From Streptococcus suis 10581 (GTDB lineage Bacteria; Bacillota; Bacilli; Lactobacillales; Streptococcaceae): a stretch of 64,000 nucleotides of DNA. The stretch spans positions 80,446 to 144,445 of the forward strand of contig ALKQ01000001.1 of NCBI GenBank assembly GCA_000440235.1, in the 5' to 3' direction. Under the pieces are notes generated by a model. That model saw only the letters and a list, made by a program, of their open reading frames with translations, had not been told where the DNA came from and searched no databases. This document shows, piece after piece, positions 42,929-51,172 of this stretch. The translations under genes were made by a program, and so were the position numbers. The first letter of the stretch is position 1. Every line of letters begins with the position of its first letter.

Positions 42929-44362
42929 ATGAATCAAAACTTATCTCACTATCAATTTTCTCCAGAAAGCCAATACCTAGATCGAAAATCAGCCAGAAAG
43001 AAACCGTCTGAACTTCTCAAACACCTGATTGCTTTTGCCAATGCGGATGGCGGTCAATTGGTTATTGGTATTGAGGATGAGAAACAGGAAAATATTATCA
43101 CTGGTTTCAAGGACGGCAGGGCTTATCCCATAGACGATTTCAAAAAGATTGATCGTGAGATGCGTGAGACTCCTTTGGATTTATCTTTTGAGGAAATCCC
43201 TGTAATCAATCATAAGGGTGAAGAAGATTTCATTTTAGTTATCTCTGTGGAATTGTCATCAAATCGTGTGATTGCAGCACCAAATGATGACGTTTATCTT
43301 CGTCAAGGAGATGAATCTGTCAAGTTGAGTTATGAGCAACGGACTCAACTCAGTTATGATAAAGGACAACGCTTCTTTGAAGATGAGTTCGTCCCTGATG
43401 CTAGTCTGGAAGATATTGATGAAACTATCGTACAGGATTTCAAAAGTCACTTTGATTTATCAGAGCGATCCACAGAGGAAATTCTCAAAGCTAGACGTTT
43501 TTTGGTTAATGGAAAATTGACTAAAGCCGCCATTTTACTTTTTGGAAAGTATCCGTCAGCTTTCTTTCCCCAAGCTCGTGTTCGTTTTCAGCGATTTGAT
43601 GGTACGGATATGGGAACAGGTAGTAGTTTTAATGTTATTAAGGAAGTGACTTTTGATGATGCTCTCCCAACTTTGATTATCAAGGTTCGAGATTTTATTC
43701 GTACTCAGCTTCGTGAATTTCAGTATTTGGATGACAATGGGCAATTCCAAATTTTGCCTGAGTATCCTGAATTTGCCTGGTTTGAAGGTGTTGTCAATGC
43801 TGTAACTCACCGTGATTATTCTGTCTATGGTGATCACATTCGTGTGCTTATGTTTGATGATCGACTAGAGATTCATAGCCCAGGGAAATTACCTAATATT
43901 GTAACAGTTGAAAATATCAAGCATGAACGCTTTTCGAGAAATCCACGTATTGCTCGAACTCTGACCGAGTTCGGTTGGGTACGTGAGATGAATGAAGGTG
44001 TTAAACGTATCTACTCGGAGATGGAATCTGCATTTCTCCATGAACCTAAATTCTCAGAACCTGGGAATAAGGTTGTCCTGACGCTTGAGAACAACATTGT
44101 CAGCCGACATCTCCGTACAAGAGACAGCTTGGAAAAACAGTTCTCTGATTTTGGTGCATTAACAGCAGACGAGCAATTGATTGTCCACTATATGTATAAC
44201 TCAGGCAATAAAATGACAACCGCAAAAGCCATTGAGCTTACAGGCAGGAGTCGATCATTTGTTGTTAAATTACTTCATAATCTTCGTGACCTAGAAATCA
44301 TTACTTGGTTTGGTTCAAGTAAAAATGACCGCAATCAGTATTATCTTTTAGTTGATAAATGA
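42929..44362 (+). CDS. AlbA_2/Schlafen-type ATP-binding protein, copy 2
   Basis: A 477-residue close relative of the protein at 23932: same length, same motifs (YLDRKSARKKPSELLKHLIA, FANADGGQLVIGIED, EFAWFEGVVNAVTHRDYS and the C-terminal winged helix GRSRSFVVKLLHNLRD). Differences are scattered and conservative; the DNA differs mostly at synonymous sites, so the copies separated some time ago and are both under selection. ATG 42929 has AAGGAG upstream. It lies 45 bases after the XRE-ImmA gene and may be read with it. Confidence 0.85.
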   Translation: MNQNLSHYQFSPESQYLDRKSARKKPSELLKHLIAFANADGGQLVIGIEDEKQENIITGFKDGRAYPIDDFKKIDREMRETPLDLSFEEIPVINHKGEEDFILVISVELSSNRVIAAPNDDVYLRQGDESVKLSYEQRTQLSYDKGQRFFEDEFVPDASLEDIDETIVQDFKSHFDLSERSTEEILKARRFLVNGKLTKAAILLFGKYPSAFFPQARVRFQRFDGTDMGTGSSFNVIKEVTFDDALPTLIIKVRDFIRTQLREFQYLDDNGQFQILPEYPEFAWFEGVVNAVTHRDYSVYGDHIRVLMFDDRLEIHSPGKLPNIVTVENIKHERFSRNPRIARTLTEFGWVREMNEGVKRIYSEMESAFLHEPKFSEPGNKVVLTLENNIVSRHLRTRDSLEKQFSDFGALTADEQLIVHYMYNSGNKMTTAKAIELTGRSRSFVVKLLHNLRDLEIITWFGSSKNDRNQYYLLVDK

Positions 44363-44390
44363 TTACAGTCAGGATACTATTAGTAATAAG

Positions 44391-44467
44391 AATACAGTAG
44401 AATACAGTAGAATACAGTAGAATACAGTAGAATACAGTAGAATACAGTAGAATACAGTAGAATACAG
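44391..44467 (+). repeat. 10-bp tandem array after AlbA_2 copy 2
   Basis: Seven copies of AATACAGTAG plus a partial eighth, the same unit (rotated) as in 25401-25470. Placed in the same position relative to the AlbA_2 stop. Confidence 0.95.
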
Positions 44468-44508
44468 AAAAAGCGGTTATCAACAATCAGGTCGATAACC
44501 ACTTTTTT
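44468..44508 (+). terminator. hairpin terminator after the array
   Basis: AAAAAGCGGTTATC and GATAACCACTTTTT pair with one mismatch, followed by a T-run; the counterpart of 25480-25517. Confidence 0.75.
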
Positions 44509-44570
44509 TCACTATAGACATTATTTCAAGAATCGGCTGCGAATATGTCAAATTCGTTTAGGGGAGTATT

Positions 44571-44732
44571 TCATTTATCCGCTAATTCTTTCAATAATTC
44601 ATCGTATTGGTTCATAGCACTTTTTAATTCTGTGTCAAAGTCAAAAGTTGTCTCAGCTTTGAGAATACTGGTTTCTACACTCGAATCCTCTTTACAAACT
44701 TTTGTAGTACTGATACTCAGTGGAACATTCAT
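44571..44732 (-). pseudogene. eroded AbrB-type antitoxin remnant
   Basis: A 53-codon frame, MNVPLSISTTK onward, ending FDFDTELKSAMNQYDELLKE and LADK. The C-terminal toxin-binding helix matches the antitoxin at 25924 nearly residue for residue, but the AbrB domain has been largely replaced or deleted. The Doc toxin gene itself is absent here. It may still bind Doc from element 1, but is best regarded as a relic. Confidence 0.7.
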
Positions 44733-44993
44733 TAGCTACGCCTCCCAATTTTGTAACTATATTATACATAGAATGTGTGAAAATTAAAAATGAATACTTT
44801 GGGGTGGTGCATTTTCTAGAATCAATAGTAAGGTAAACTTTTATATTTTCTGGTTCGATTTTGCTTATTTTACTTGAAAATTTACCTTATTTTGATGAAA
44901 TTAGTTGAAATTGGATGAAATATTAAGTTTTGAAAAACCGTAAAAACGTTGATTCTAAAGGCTTTTAAAATTGGTTGAAATAAACAATGCTCC

Positions 44994-45082
44994 AACCAGG
45001 TCTTAAGAAAGCACGTAATGTTAGCCAATTCTCTAAACGTTTACATACCTCGATATATCAACGTTTCAAAGCACTCAAGAGT
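44994..45082 (+). repeat. attR: decayed rpsI-tail copy
   Basis: AACCAGGTCTTAAGAAAGCA, then GTAATGTTAGCC in place of GTAAAGCTTCA, CAATTCTCTAAACGT and a lost stop codon, then ATATATCAACGTTTCAAAGC and a shortened hairpin. It is the displaced original end of rpsI, no longer under coding selection. The 261 bases before it hold no gene apart from the antitoxin remnant's promoter region. Confidence 0.8.
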
Positions 45083-45124
45083 CGCTTTTTTATAATTAGG
45101 TAGTTTTTATAGTTACAACGGATT

Positions 45125-45298
45125 TTGATTGATGTCATAATCGGTTCAGAGTCAAATCCATACCAATTGGAAATCAAAAGGGTTGAGGAACCTTTGAAGG
45201 TTGAAAATGAGGCAAACATAGCTACCTTCTTTAATGGTTCTGTCAGTAGGGAGTTGTTCATGAAACACTTTCACCATTTCTATCAATATCCCACTTAA
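45125..45298 (+). other. short open frame, possible gene remnant
   Basis: An open frame of 57 codons (IDVIIGSESNPYQLEIKRVE onward) with only TTG as possible start and no ribosome site. It may be the remains of a chromosomal gene once next to rpsI. Low confidence. Confidence 0.2.
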
Positions 45299-45355
45299 CA
45301 TTTTCGCTTGTTTTTGATATACTTTAGAAAATAGGTGTTTTCAAGGGGTGATACC

Positions 45356-45805
45356 ATGGAACTAAAAGATATTATGCATATTTTGGAAGATATGAAGGTT
45401 GGAGTTTTTGCAACTCTGGATGAGTATGGAAATCCACATGCTCGTCATGCTCATATCACTGCAGCAAACGAAGAAGGGATTTTCTTTATGACAAGCCCAG
45501 AAACGCATTTCTATGATCAATTGATGGGGGATCAAAGAGTTGCGATGACTGCTATTTCTGAGGAAGGGTACCTTATCCAGGTAGTGCGTGTAGAAGGGAC
45601 TGCCAGACCTGTGGAGAACGACTATCTAAAGACAGTTTTTGCGGATAATCCTTATTATCAACATATCTATAAAGATGAGTCTAGTGATACAATGCAAGTA
45701 TTTCAGATTTATGCTGGTCATGGCTTCTATCATAGCTTGACTCAAGGTCATAAGTATATCTTTTCTATTGGTCAAGGTGAGAATTCAGAGGTTCGTACAC
45801 TTTGA
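45356..45805 (+). CDS. pyridoxamine 5'-phosphate oxidase-like protein
   Basis: 149 residues with the split-barrel FMN-binding fold typical of PNPOx-like proteins: KVGVFATLDEYGNPHARHAH at the start, then FFMTSPETHFYDQL and VRVEGTARPVEN. Probably a flavin- or heme-binding oxidoreductase or stress protein; the substrate is unknown. ATG 45356 has AAGGGG upstream. First gene of the chromosome right of the elements. Confidence 0.75.
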   Translation: MELKDIMHILEDMKVGVFATLDEYGNPHARHAHITAANEEGIFFMTSPETHFYDQLMGDQRVAMTAISEEGYLIQVVRVEGTARPVENDYLKTVFADNPYYQHIYKDESSDTMQVFQIYAGHGFYHSLTQGHKYIFSIGQGENSEVRTL

Positions 45806-45895
45806 AAACTAGATGAAAACATCTGATAAGACAAGTATATTTCAAATAATTATGATACAATACTTTTTATAAATGTTTTAGGAGTGTTTGGATAA

Positions 45896-46243
45896 ATGAG
45901 AGAAGATATTCAGATTAATGAACGTGCGTTAACTGTATCAGAACAGTTGGTAGAGGTTTTGGAATCTATTTACGATCCTGAAATTGAACTAGACATCTAC
46001 AATTTGGGTTTGATTTATGAGATTCATTTAGATGAAGCTGGATTTTGTAAGGTTATCATGACCTTTACGGATGCAAGCTGTTCCTGTGCCGATACCATGC
46101 CAGGTGAGTTAGTTACAGCCTTGAAGAAAATCGAAGGCATCACCGATGCCCAAGTCGAAATTGTCTGGTCTCCTGCCTGGAAGATGACCCGTATCAGCCG
46201 TCTTGGACGGATTACATTGGGTATTAGTCCGAAAAGAAAATGA
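45896..46243 (+). CDS. MIP18/PaaD-family (DUF59) Fe-S assembly protein
   Basis: 115 residues. The DUF59 fold: EVLESIYDPEIELDIYNLGL at the start, then VIMTFTDASCSCADTMPGEL with Cys residues, and VEIVWSPAWKMTRISRLGR at the end. In bacteria (SufT-like) it helps iron-sulfur cluster assembly. Its stop codon lies within a bidirectional hairpin shared with the convergent gene. Confidence 0.85.
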   Translation: MREDIQINERALTVSEQLVEVLESIYDPEIELDIYNLGLIYEIHLDEAGFCKVIMTFTDASCSCADTMPGELVTALKKIEGITDAQVEIVWSPAWKMTRISRLGRITLGISPKRK

Positions 46244-46267
46244 GTTGTACTGAGCAACTCATTTTTT
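46237..46267. terminator. bidirectional terminator spanning two stops
   Basis: AAAATGAGTTG (46237-46247) pairs with CAACTCATTTT (46255-46265), with T-runs on both strands. It overlaps the end of both flanking genes. Confidence 0.85.
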
Positions 46268-46645
46268 ATATGTTTCGTCATAACGTTTATCAAGTTTTTC
46301 CATGGTTTCATAAATCGGTTTTGGAATCATGATAACTTGCGGATCCAAATCGACCATACCATAGCTTGGATCGATGCACTCTTCCCAATATTCCAAATGT
46401 TTTTTGTCGATATAGGATTCTGAATCTTCGACTTCATTCCCTCCTTCGGCTTGAACAGAATACCAGTAAAGGTATTCGCGTCCGTCCGATACCTCGCGGA
46501 AGATGGTTTCGACATACATTTTCTCTCCTTCAAGAGTGAGAAGGGTGTCTTCCATGTGCTCGTTGAGAAAGGCCATCCACTGGTCAACGACAGCTGACTT
46601 CCCTTCCTTGACACGGAAACGGGATAGTTCGACAGTTAGTTTCAT
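46259..46645 (-). CDS. DUF6176-like small protein
   Basis: 128 residues, KLTVELSRFRVKEGKSAVVD start, with a central EGEKMYVETIFREVSDGREY. It resembles the DUF6176 group (dimeric ferredoxin-like fold), function unknown. ATG 46645 is chosen because GGAGAAAAA precedes it; the longer frame to 46765 lies over the adjacent gene. It overlaps nothing and is last in a leftward pair with the glycosyltransferase gene (13-base gap). Confidence 0.65.
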   Translation of the reverse strand: MKLTVELSRFRVKEGKSAVVDQWMAFLNEHMEDTLLTLEGEKMYVETIFREVSDGREYLYWYSVQAEGGNEVEDSESYIDKKHLEYWEECIDPSYGMVDLDPQVIMIPKPIYETMEKLDKRYDETYKK

Positions 46646-46658
46646 TTTTTCTCCTTTT

Positions 46659-47939
46659 TTACTCGCTAAGTAATCGCACTGCAGTAACAAAGTTTTCGGG
46701 AAGGTGATAGGAGAAGACTTGTCTGTGTGAATAATTCTCAAAAATTGGTGCTGCGATATTGTCAAAAGAGAGAACGGGCTTTTGATTTACAATGACATGC
46801 TCTAGCAATTCATCTAATTTACTCCCATGGTTAATATCAAGATAGATATCGCAATTTTTTATCATATCTACTAAGACATAAGCGATGATATGTGGATAGA
46901 TGAAGACATTTTCTTGGCTACTTAGTTGTTTTAAATTATTCGCGACATCTGTAAAAGCTGTGATATGGAATTCATAATCAGGAAGCTGTTTAACAAGGTA
47001 TTCAATATTTTGCAACCAATGAGTATTGGTGATTATGAGTAATTTTCCCTTGCAGTGTTTTTTAGGAATCATTGTTTGAATATTTTCCCATTTTTTCAGG
47101 ATGTCTGTCCAAGCTAGGAAGTGATAGTGCCACCATACCTCACGAAGACGTCCAGAAGAATAAGTATTCCAAGGTTTATCTCCAGAGATATAGTGCAGAA
47201 TTTTAGGCAAGGGGTCTAAGCTGAGTTCAAATAGATGCTGATGGCGATAGGAAAAGGCTCCTTGCTCAAATCCGATTTGAAAATTATAGGTATCATCTAA
47301 CCAAATTGCTTCGTGACCTAAAACCAAGTTTAAAATAGTTTGGTCACCTTCTTGAATGGAATCCTTTTCCTGTTCTGTTTTTTCGACTAATTTAGTAGTA
47401 ATATTTTCGGCTTTCCAACGTTTATTATTGATTAGCATCATACCGGAATTAAAACCTAGTCCGTAGCCAAATGTTGCTCGAACGACAGCTAGATAGTGTT
47501 GGCTAATGTCAATAGTGAATAAGTTGTCTAGGGAATCAGTAATGATGATGTCGCTATCTAGATACAATACTTTGTCCTCGGAGACAAACTGAGGAATAAA
47601 GTAGCGGGCAAATGCCATGTATGTAATATGTGAAAAACCAGCATACCAGTCTCTATTTAGAGGGACGTCTAATAATTTTATATCGATTAAATCGCTACCA
47701 ATTTGATTTAGTAACGATTTATAATGAATAAACCATTCTTTAGGGATATCCTGATTAAAAATATAAATCTTAAGATGACTATTATGAAAAATCAAGGATT
47801 TCAATGTTGTTTCGATTTGACGGATATAACCATAGTCCCCCGCTAGAACTACAGCCCTCTTCTCTTCTCTTCTCTTCTCTTCCTTATGCGGTTGCTTATT
47901 GGAAGTCAGAGGAGAGGTCGAATCTTGTAGTTTGACCAT
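46659..47939 (-). CDS. GT8 glycosyltransferase with slippage tract
   Basis: 426 residues. N-terminal about 28 residues include the sequence encoded by a CTCTT repeat (HKEEKRREEKR), then a GT8 fold: VVLAGDYGYIRQIETTLKSL, the DxD motif VLYLDSDIIITD, and FGYGLGFNSGMMLINN. A C-terminal GlyB-like or Rossmann accessory domain (about 285-425) follows. Such enzymes decorate glycans or serine-rich proteins. The start ATG 47939 has GGGAGGAAAC upstream and the frame must pass through the repeat, so the number of repeats decides expression. Confidence 0.85.
   Translation of the reverse strand: MVKLQDSTSPLTSNKQPHKEEKRREEKRAVVLAGDYGYIRQIETTLKSLIFHNSHLKIYIFNQDIPKEWFIHYKSLLNQIGSDLIDIKLLDVPLNRDWYAGFSHITYMAFARYFIPQFVSEDKVLYLDSDIIITDSLDNLFTIDISQHYLAVVRATFGYGLGFNSGMMLINNKRWKAENITTKLVEKTEQEKDSIQEGDQTILNLVLGHEAIWLDDTYNFQIGFEQGAFSYRHQHLFELSLDPLPKILHYISGDKPWNTYSSGRLREVWWHYHFLAWTDILKKWENIQTMIPKKHCKGKLLIITNTHWLQNIEYLVKQLPDYEFHITAFTDVANNLKQLSSQENVFIYPHIIAYVLVDMIKNCDIYLDINHGSKLDELLEHVIVNQKPVLSFDNIAAPIFENYSHRQVFSYHLPENFVTAVRLLSE
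47857..47881 (+). repeat. (CTCTT)5 tract in glycosyltransferase 5' end
   Basis: Five perfect CTCTT units inside the first 30 codons of the leftward glycosyltransferase gene. Since the unit is not a multiple of three, gain or loss of a unit shifts the frame. Present copy number keeps the gene in frame. Confidence 0.9.
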
Positions 47940-47971
47940 ATAGTTTCCTCCCTGTGGATTTACGAGTTCTT

Positions 47972-49687
47972 TTATTTTTTCCCAGTTTGTTCTGGTCTCC
48001 AGAAGTCGGTAACGGCTCCTTTAGAGGCAGAGGATACAGTGTGGGCGTATTTTCCGAGAACACCACGAGAGTAGAGTGGTGGAATAACAGTTGTTTTCTT
48101 GCGTTCTTCGATTTCTTGGTCAGAAACGTGCATGGTGATTTCTTTGGTATCTTGATCAACCGTCACCAAATCACCAGTACGGAGGTAGGCAATTGGACCA
48201 CCATCCTGAGCTTCAGGTGCGATGTGTCCAACAACCAGTCCATAGGTACCACCAGAGAAACGACCGTCTGTTAGAAGGGCTACCTTGTCACCTTGGCCTT
48301 TTCCGACAATCATAGAAGAAAGCGATAGCATTTCAGGCATACCAGGACCGCCTTTTGGTCCAACATAGCGGACAACGACTACATCGCCATCTACAATTTC
48401 GTCAGTCAAGACAGCTTCGATAGCTTCTTCCTCAGAATCAAAGACCTTGGCTGGACCAGTGTGGTTACGAACTTTCACACCAGAAACTTTTGCAACCGCA
48501 CCTTCAGGTGCTAAGTTACCCTTGAGGATGATGAGTGGGCCATCTGCACGTTTTGGATTTTCAAGTGGCATGATGACATCTTGTCCTGGTGTCAAGTCTG
48601 CAAAAGCTTCAAGGTTTTCAGCAGCGGTTTTACCTGTACATGTGATACGGTCGCCATGAAGGAAACCGTTTTTGAGCAAGTATTTCATGACAGCTGGGAC
48701 ACCGCCGACATTGTAGAGGTCTTGGAAGACATATTTACCTGATGGTTTGAGGTCTGCCAAGTGAGGCACGCGTTCTTGGAAATCGTTGAAATCTTCGAGA
48801 GTGAGGTCAACGTTTGCAGCGTGAGCAATGGCTAGTAAGTGAAGAGTAGCGTTGGTGGAGCCACCCAGTGCCATGGTAACAGTGATGGCATCTTCAAAGG
48901 CTTCACGCGTCATAATGTCAGATGGTTTGATGCCAAGTTCTAGCATGCGTACAACAGCACGACCAGCTTCTTCGATATCCGCTTTTTTCTCAGGAGATTC
49001 AGCAGGGTGAGAAGAAGAGCCAGGGATGGACATACCCATTACCTCAATGGCAGTAGCCATAGTATTGGCCGTGTACATACCACCACAACCACCAGGTCCA
49101 GGGCAGGCATTGCATTCGATTTGACGAACTTCTTCAGCAGTTAAGTCGCCGTTGTTCCATTTTCCGATTCCTTCAAAGACAGAAACCAAGTCAATATCTT
49201 TACCATTGAGATTACCTGGCGCAATGGTTCCGCCATAGGCAAAGATAGCAGGAATATCCATGTTGGCAATGGCAATCATAGAACCAGGCATGTTCTTATC
49301 ACAGCCACCGATTGCGACAAAGGCATCGACGTTGTGACCGCCCATGGCCGCTTCAATAGAGTCAGCAATGATATCACGAGAAGTCAGTGAGAAGCGCATA
49401 CCAGGAGTTCCCATAGCGATTCCGTCTGCAACGGTAATAGTACCGTATTGAACAGGCCAGGCACCTGCATCCTTGACACCTTTTTTGGCTAATTTTCCAA
49501 AGTCATGAAGGTGGATGTTACAAGGTGTATTTTCAGCCCATGTCGAAATAACCCCAACAATCGGTTTTTCAAAACTATCGTCGGTCATTCCAGTTGCTCT
49601 TAACATAGCACGGTTAGGTGATTTGACCATCGAATCGTAGACAGAGCTACGATGACGGAGGTTTTTTAGTGTTTCTTTTTCGGTCAT
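47972..49687 (-). CDS. ilvD: dihydroxy-acid dehydratase
   Basis: Fe-S enzyme that makes 2-keto acids in valine, leucine and isoleucine synthesis. 571 residues with conserved [10 protein letters not shown] (cluster Cys), [15 protein letters not shown] and [11 protein letters not shown] motifs. The start is ATG 49687 with GGGAGAAG upstream; the frame is open 15 bases further. It stands apart from ilvBNC, in opposite orientation. A weak CodY-like sequence (AATTATTGAAAAATT, four mismatches) lies upstream near 49774-49788. Confidence 0.95.
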   Translation of the reverse strand: MTEKETLKNLRHRSSVYDSMVKSPNRAMLRATGMTDDSFEKPIVGVISTWAENTPCNIHLHDFGKLAKKGVKDAGAWPVQYGTITVADGIAMGTPGMRFSLTSRDIIADSIEAAMGGHNVDAFVAIGGCDKNMPGSMIAIANMDIPAIFAYGGTIAPGNLNGKDIDLVSVFEGIGKWNNGDLTAEEVRQIECNACPGPGGCGGMYTANTMATAIEVMGMSIPGSSSHPAESPEKKADIEEAGRAVVRMLELGIKPSDIMTREAFEDAITVTMALGGSTNATLHLLAIAHAANVDLTLEDFNDFQERVPHLADLKPSGKYVFQDLYNVGGVPAVMKYLLKNGFLHGDRITCTGKTAAENLEAFADLTPGQDVIMPLENPKRADGPLIILKGNLAPEGAVAKVSGVKVRNHTGPAKVFDSEEEAIEAVLTDEIVDGDVVVVRYVGPKGGPGMPEMLSLSSMIVGKGQGDKVALLTDGRFSGGTYGLVVGHIAPEAQDGGPIAYLRTGDLVTVDQDTKEITMHVSDQEIEERKKTTVIPPLYSRGVLGKYAHTVSSASKGAVTDFWRPEQTGKK

Positions 49688-49845
49688 TACTCTTCTCCCC
49701 ATCTTATTTTACCCATTATATCATAGATATGAAAGAAACGATAAAAGATTTGATAACTAATTGGAAATTTCCGAATTTTTCAATAATTCATTCTACAGTA
49801 AAAGGTACCTAAGAATGTTAAGAGCCCTTACAATTTATTTGTAGA

Positions 49846-50262
49846 TTAAGTGGTCGTTTTTCGATGATTGCTTGCGGATGGATTGATGAAAAGACCGACT
49901 AACGATAGAACTAAGAATCCTGCGCCGATGTACCAATAAGGTTGATTTAAGGTAGTTGAACGTCCAGATAGGTTGATAATGCCTCGGAGAAGACAACCAG
50001 CTGTGATAGTGGCAACTCCTGAATTCCAGAGATTAAAAGTCACTCGTGATAAGTTTGGCTTTAGAGTGAGCATACCAAGGAGTAAAGCTCCGCCTATTAA
50101 TGGTACACAGAACATATAATGCATAAAGACAGAGACTTCGCCATAGCTGAGACTTTCATAGATTCGACTGAAAATAAACAGGAAAGCTGTTATTGCTAAG
50201 TAGGAGATAAACGTTCTTGAAACTCTTGTAGTTGAATTAGTAACCGATGTAGACAATGTCAC
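49846..50262 (-). CDS. four-helix membrane protein
   Basis: 138 residues with four hydrophobic helices (SYLAITAFLFIFSRIY, MHYMFCVPLIGGALLLGMLT, VATITAGCLLRGIINL and YWYIGAGFLVLSLVGLFI). Function unknown. It overlaps the end of the phosphodiester glycosidase gene by 26 bases, so the three leftward genes from 52211 form one operon. Confidence 0.7.
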   Translation of the reverse strand: MTLSTSVTNSTTRVSRTFISYLAITAFLFIFSRIYESLSYGEVSVFMHYMFCVPLIGGALLLGMLTLKPNLSRVTFNLWNSGVATITAGCLLRGIINLSGRSTTLNQPYWYIGAGFLVLSLVGLFINPSASNHRKTTT

Positions 50263-51172
50263 TCACCGCCCTTTCTGAGATAGTATTTCCGTTTGTTGTT
50301 GGATTGTTGATGACTTGGCCGTTGAAGTAGAGGGTTGACGAACCACCACCGTCAAGGTTATAGGCTGTTTGGGCACCATACTGCTTCATAACCTCGGCCA
50401 TTTGATAGAGAGAAAGTCCTTGACTTTCAGATGTTCGCCCATCGGCCACGACGATGATATAATGATTTTCATCGATAATTCCGATAGCAGAACGAGGATT
50501 GGATGACATTGCACGTCCGACTTCTGTTGATGTATCAACGACAATTTCACCATTCTCTACCAATGATGAACCAAATGCTAAGAGGTTGACGACACCCTTG
50601 TCAATCAATTCCTGGGCAGTGATTTCATTTTCATAGATGACCTCAAATGAGCCATCTGCGTAAATAGCCAAGTCACCGTAAGCTGCATTGTCCCGAACGG
50701 TGTCTCGATACAGAACTCCATTCTTAATAACATAACCAGTCGAGTTGGCTCCGTAGTAGTCACCGTTAACAGCTAAGATAGCATTGTTTGCTGCCGCTGT
50801 CTCTGAGGTTTTAGCTGTTACGTTTGTACCGTAAGTGTTTTGTGCAAGTGCTGTTTTTAAATACTCGGGTGAGCTGACCTGAATATCTGCGACGTAAACA
50901 GTTGTGTTGTTGGTAGTGATGGTCTCTAAGTTGATTTGGATATTGTCATCAGTATAACTAGTATCCGTTGTAGAGACATTAGTTGCAGTGGTTGCGGCAG
51001 TTGATGATGATGAAGTAGCTGTGTTCTGGCTATTGGCTGTGGCATTACTTGCAGCAACCGTTGTGATAGCCTCGGAAAGCACGAAGGTTTTTAACATGGA
51101 GTAAGTAAAGCCTCCTGTCAAAAGCATTCCGAAGATGGATGCGTAGGCAAAGGGTTTTTTAAGCAATTTCAT
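50237..51172 (-). CDS. phosphodiester glycosidase (NAGPA/DUF2233) protein
   Basis: 311 residues with an N-terminal membrane anchor or signal (FAYASIFGMLLTGGFTYSML), a Ser/Thr/Ala-rich linker and the NAGPA domain: ILAVNGDYYGANSTGYVIKN, DGRTSESQGLSLYQMAEVM and YNLDGGGSSTLYFNG (the GGGSS motif). Family members cleave or trim phosphodiester-linked sugars. Exposed on the surface, it likely modifies wall or capsule glycans. Start ATG 51172 overlaps the GT2-GtrA gene by 14 bases. Confidence 0.85.
   Translation of the reverse strand: MKLLKKPFAYASIFGMLLTGGFTYSMLKTFVLSEAITTVAASNATANSQNTATSSSSTAATTATNVSTTDTSYTDDNIQINLETITTNNTTVYVADIQVSSPEYLKTALAQNTYGTNVTAKTSETAAANNAILAVNGDYYGANSTGYVIKNGVLYRDTVRDNAAYGDLAIYADGSFEVIYENEITAQELIDKGVVNLLAFGSSLVENGEIVVDTSTEVGRAMSSNPRSAIGIIDENHYIIVVADGRTSESQGLSLYQMAEVMKQYGAQTAYNLDGGGSSTLYFNGQVINNPTTNGNTISERAVSDIVYIGY

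Larger units (their letters stand above)
26457..45082. mobile_element. integrative element 2 (rpsI, decayed)
   Basis: Bounded by the rpsI-tail copies at 26369-26456 and 44994-45082. It carries a second integrase, a frameshifted excisionase-like gene, a leftward Rep / OB-fold / recombinase cluster, small unknown genes, an XRE regulator, a PgrA-type LPXTG protein, a four-gene envelope locus, a possible DUF5986 plus XRE-ImmA pair, an AlbA_2 protein and an antitoxin relic. No relaxase or secretion genes remain. Frameshifts in two genes and the eroded antitoxin suggest it is losing mobility. Confidence 0.75.

Noticed and set aside
44301-44486. Open frame rich in FYCILLYSTV repeats on the minus strand
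   Set aside because: It is only the translation of the 10-bp tandem repeat.
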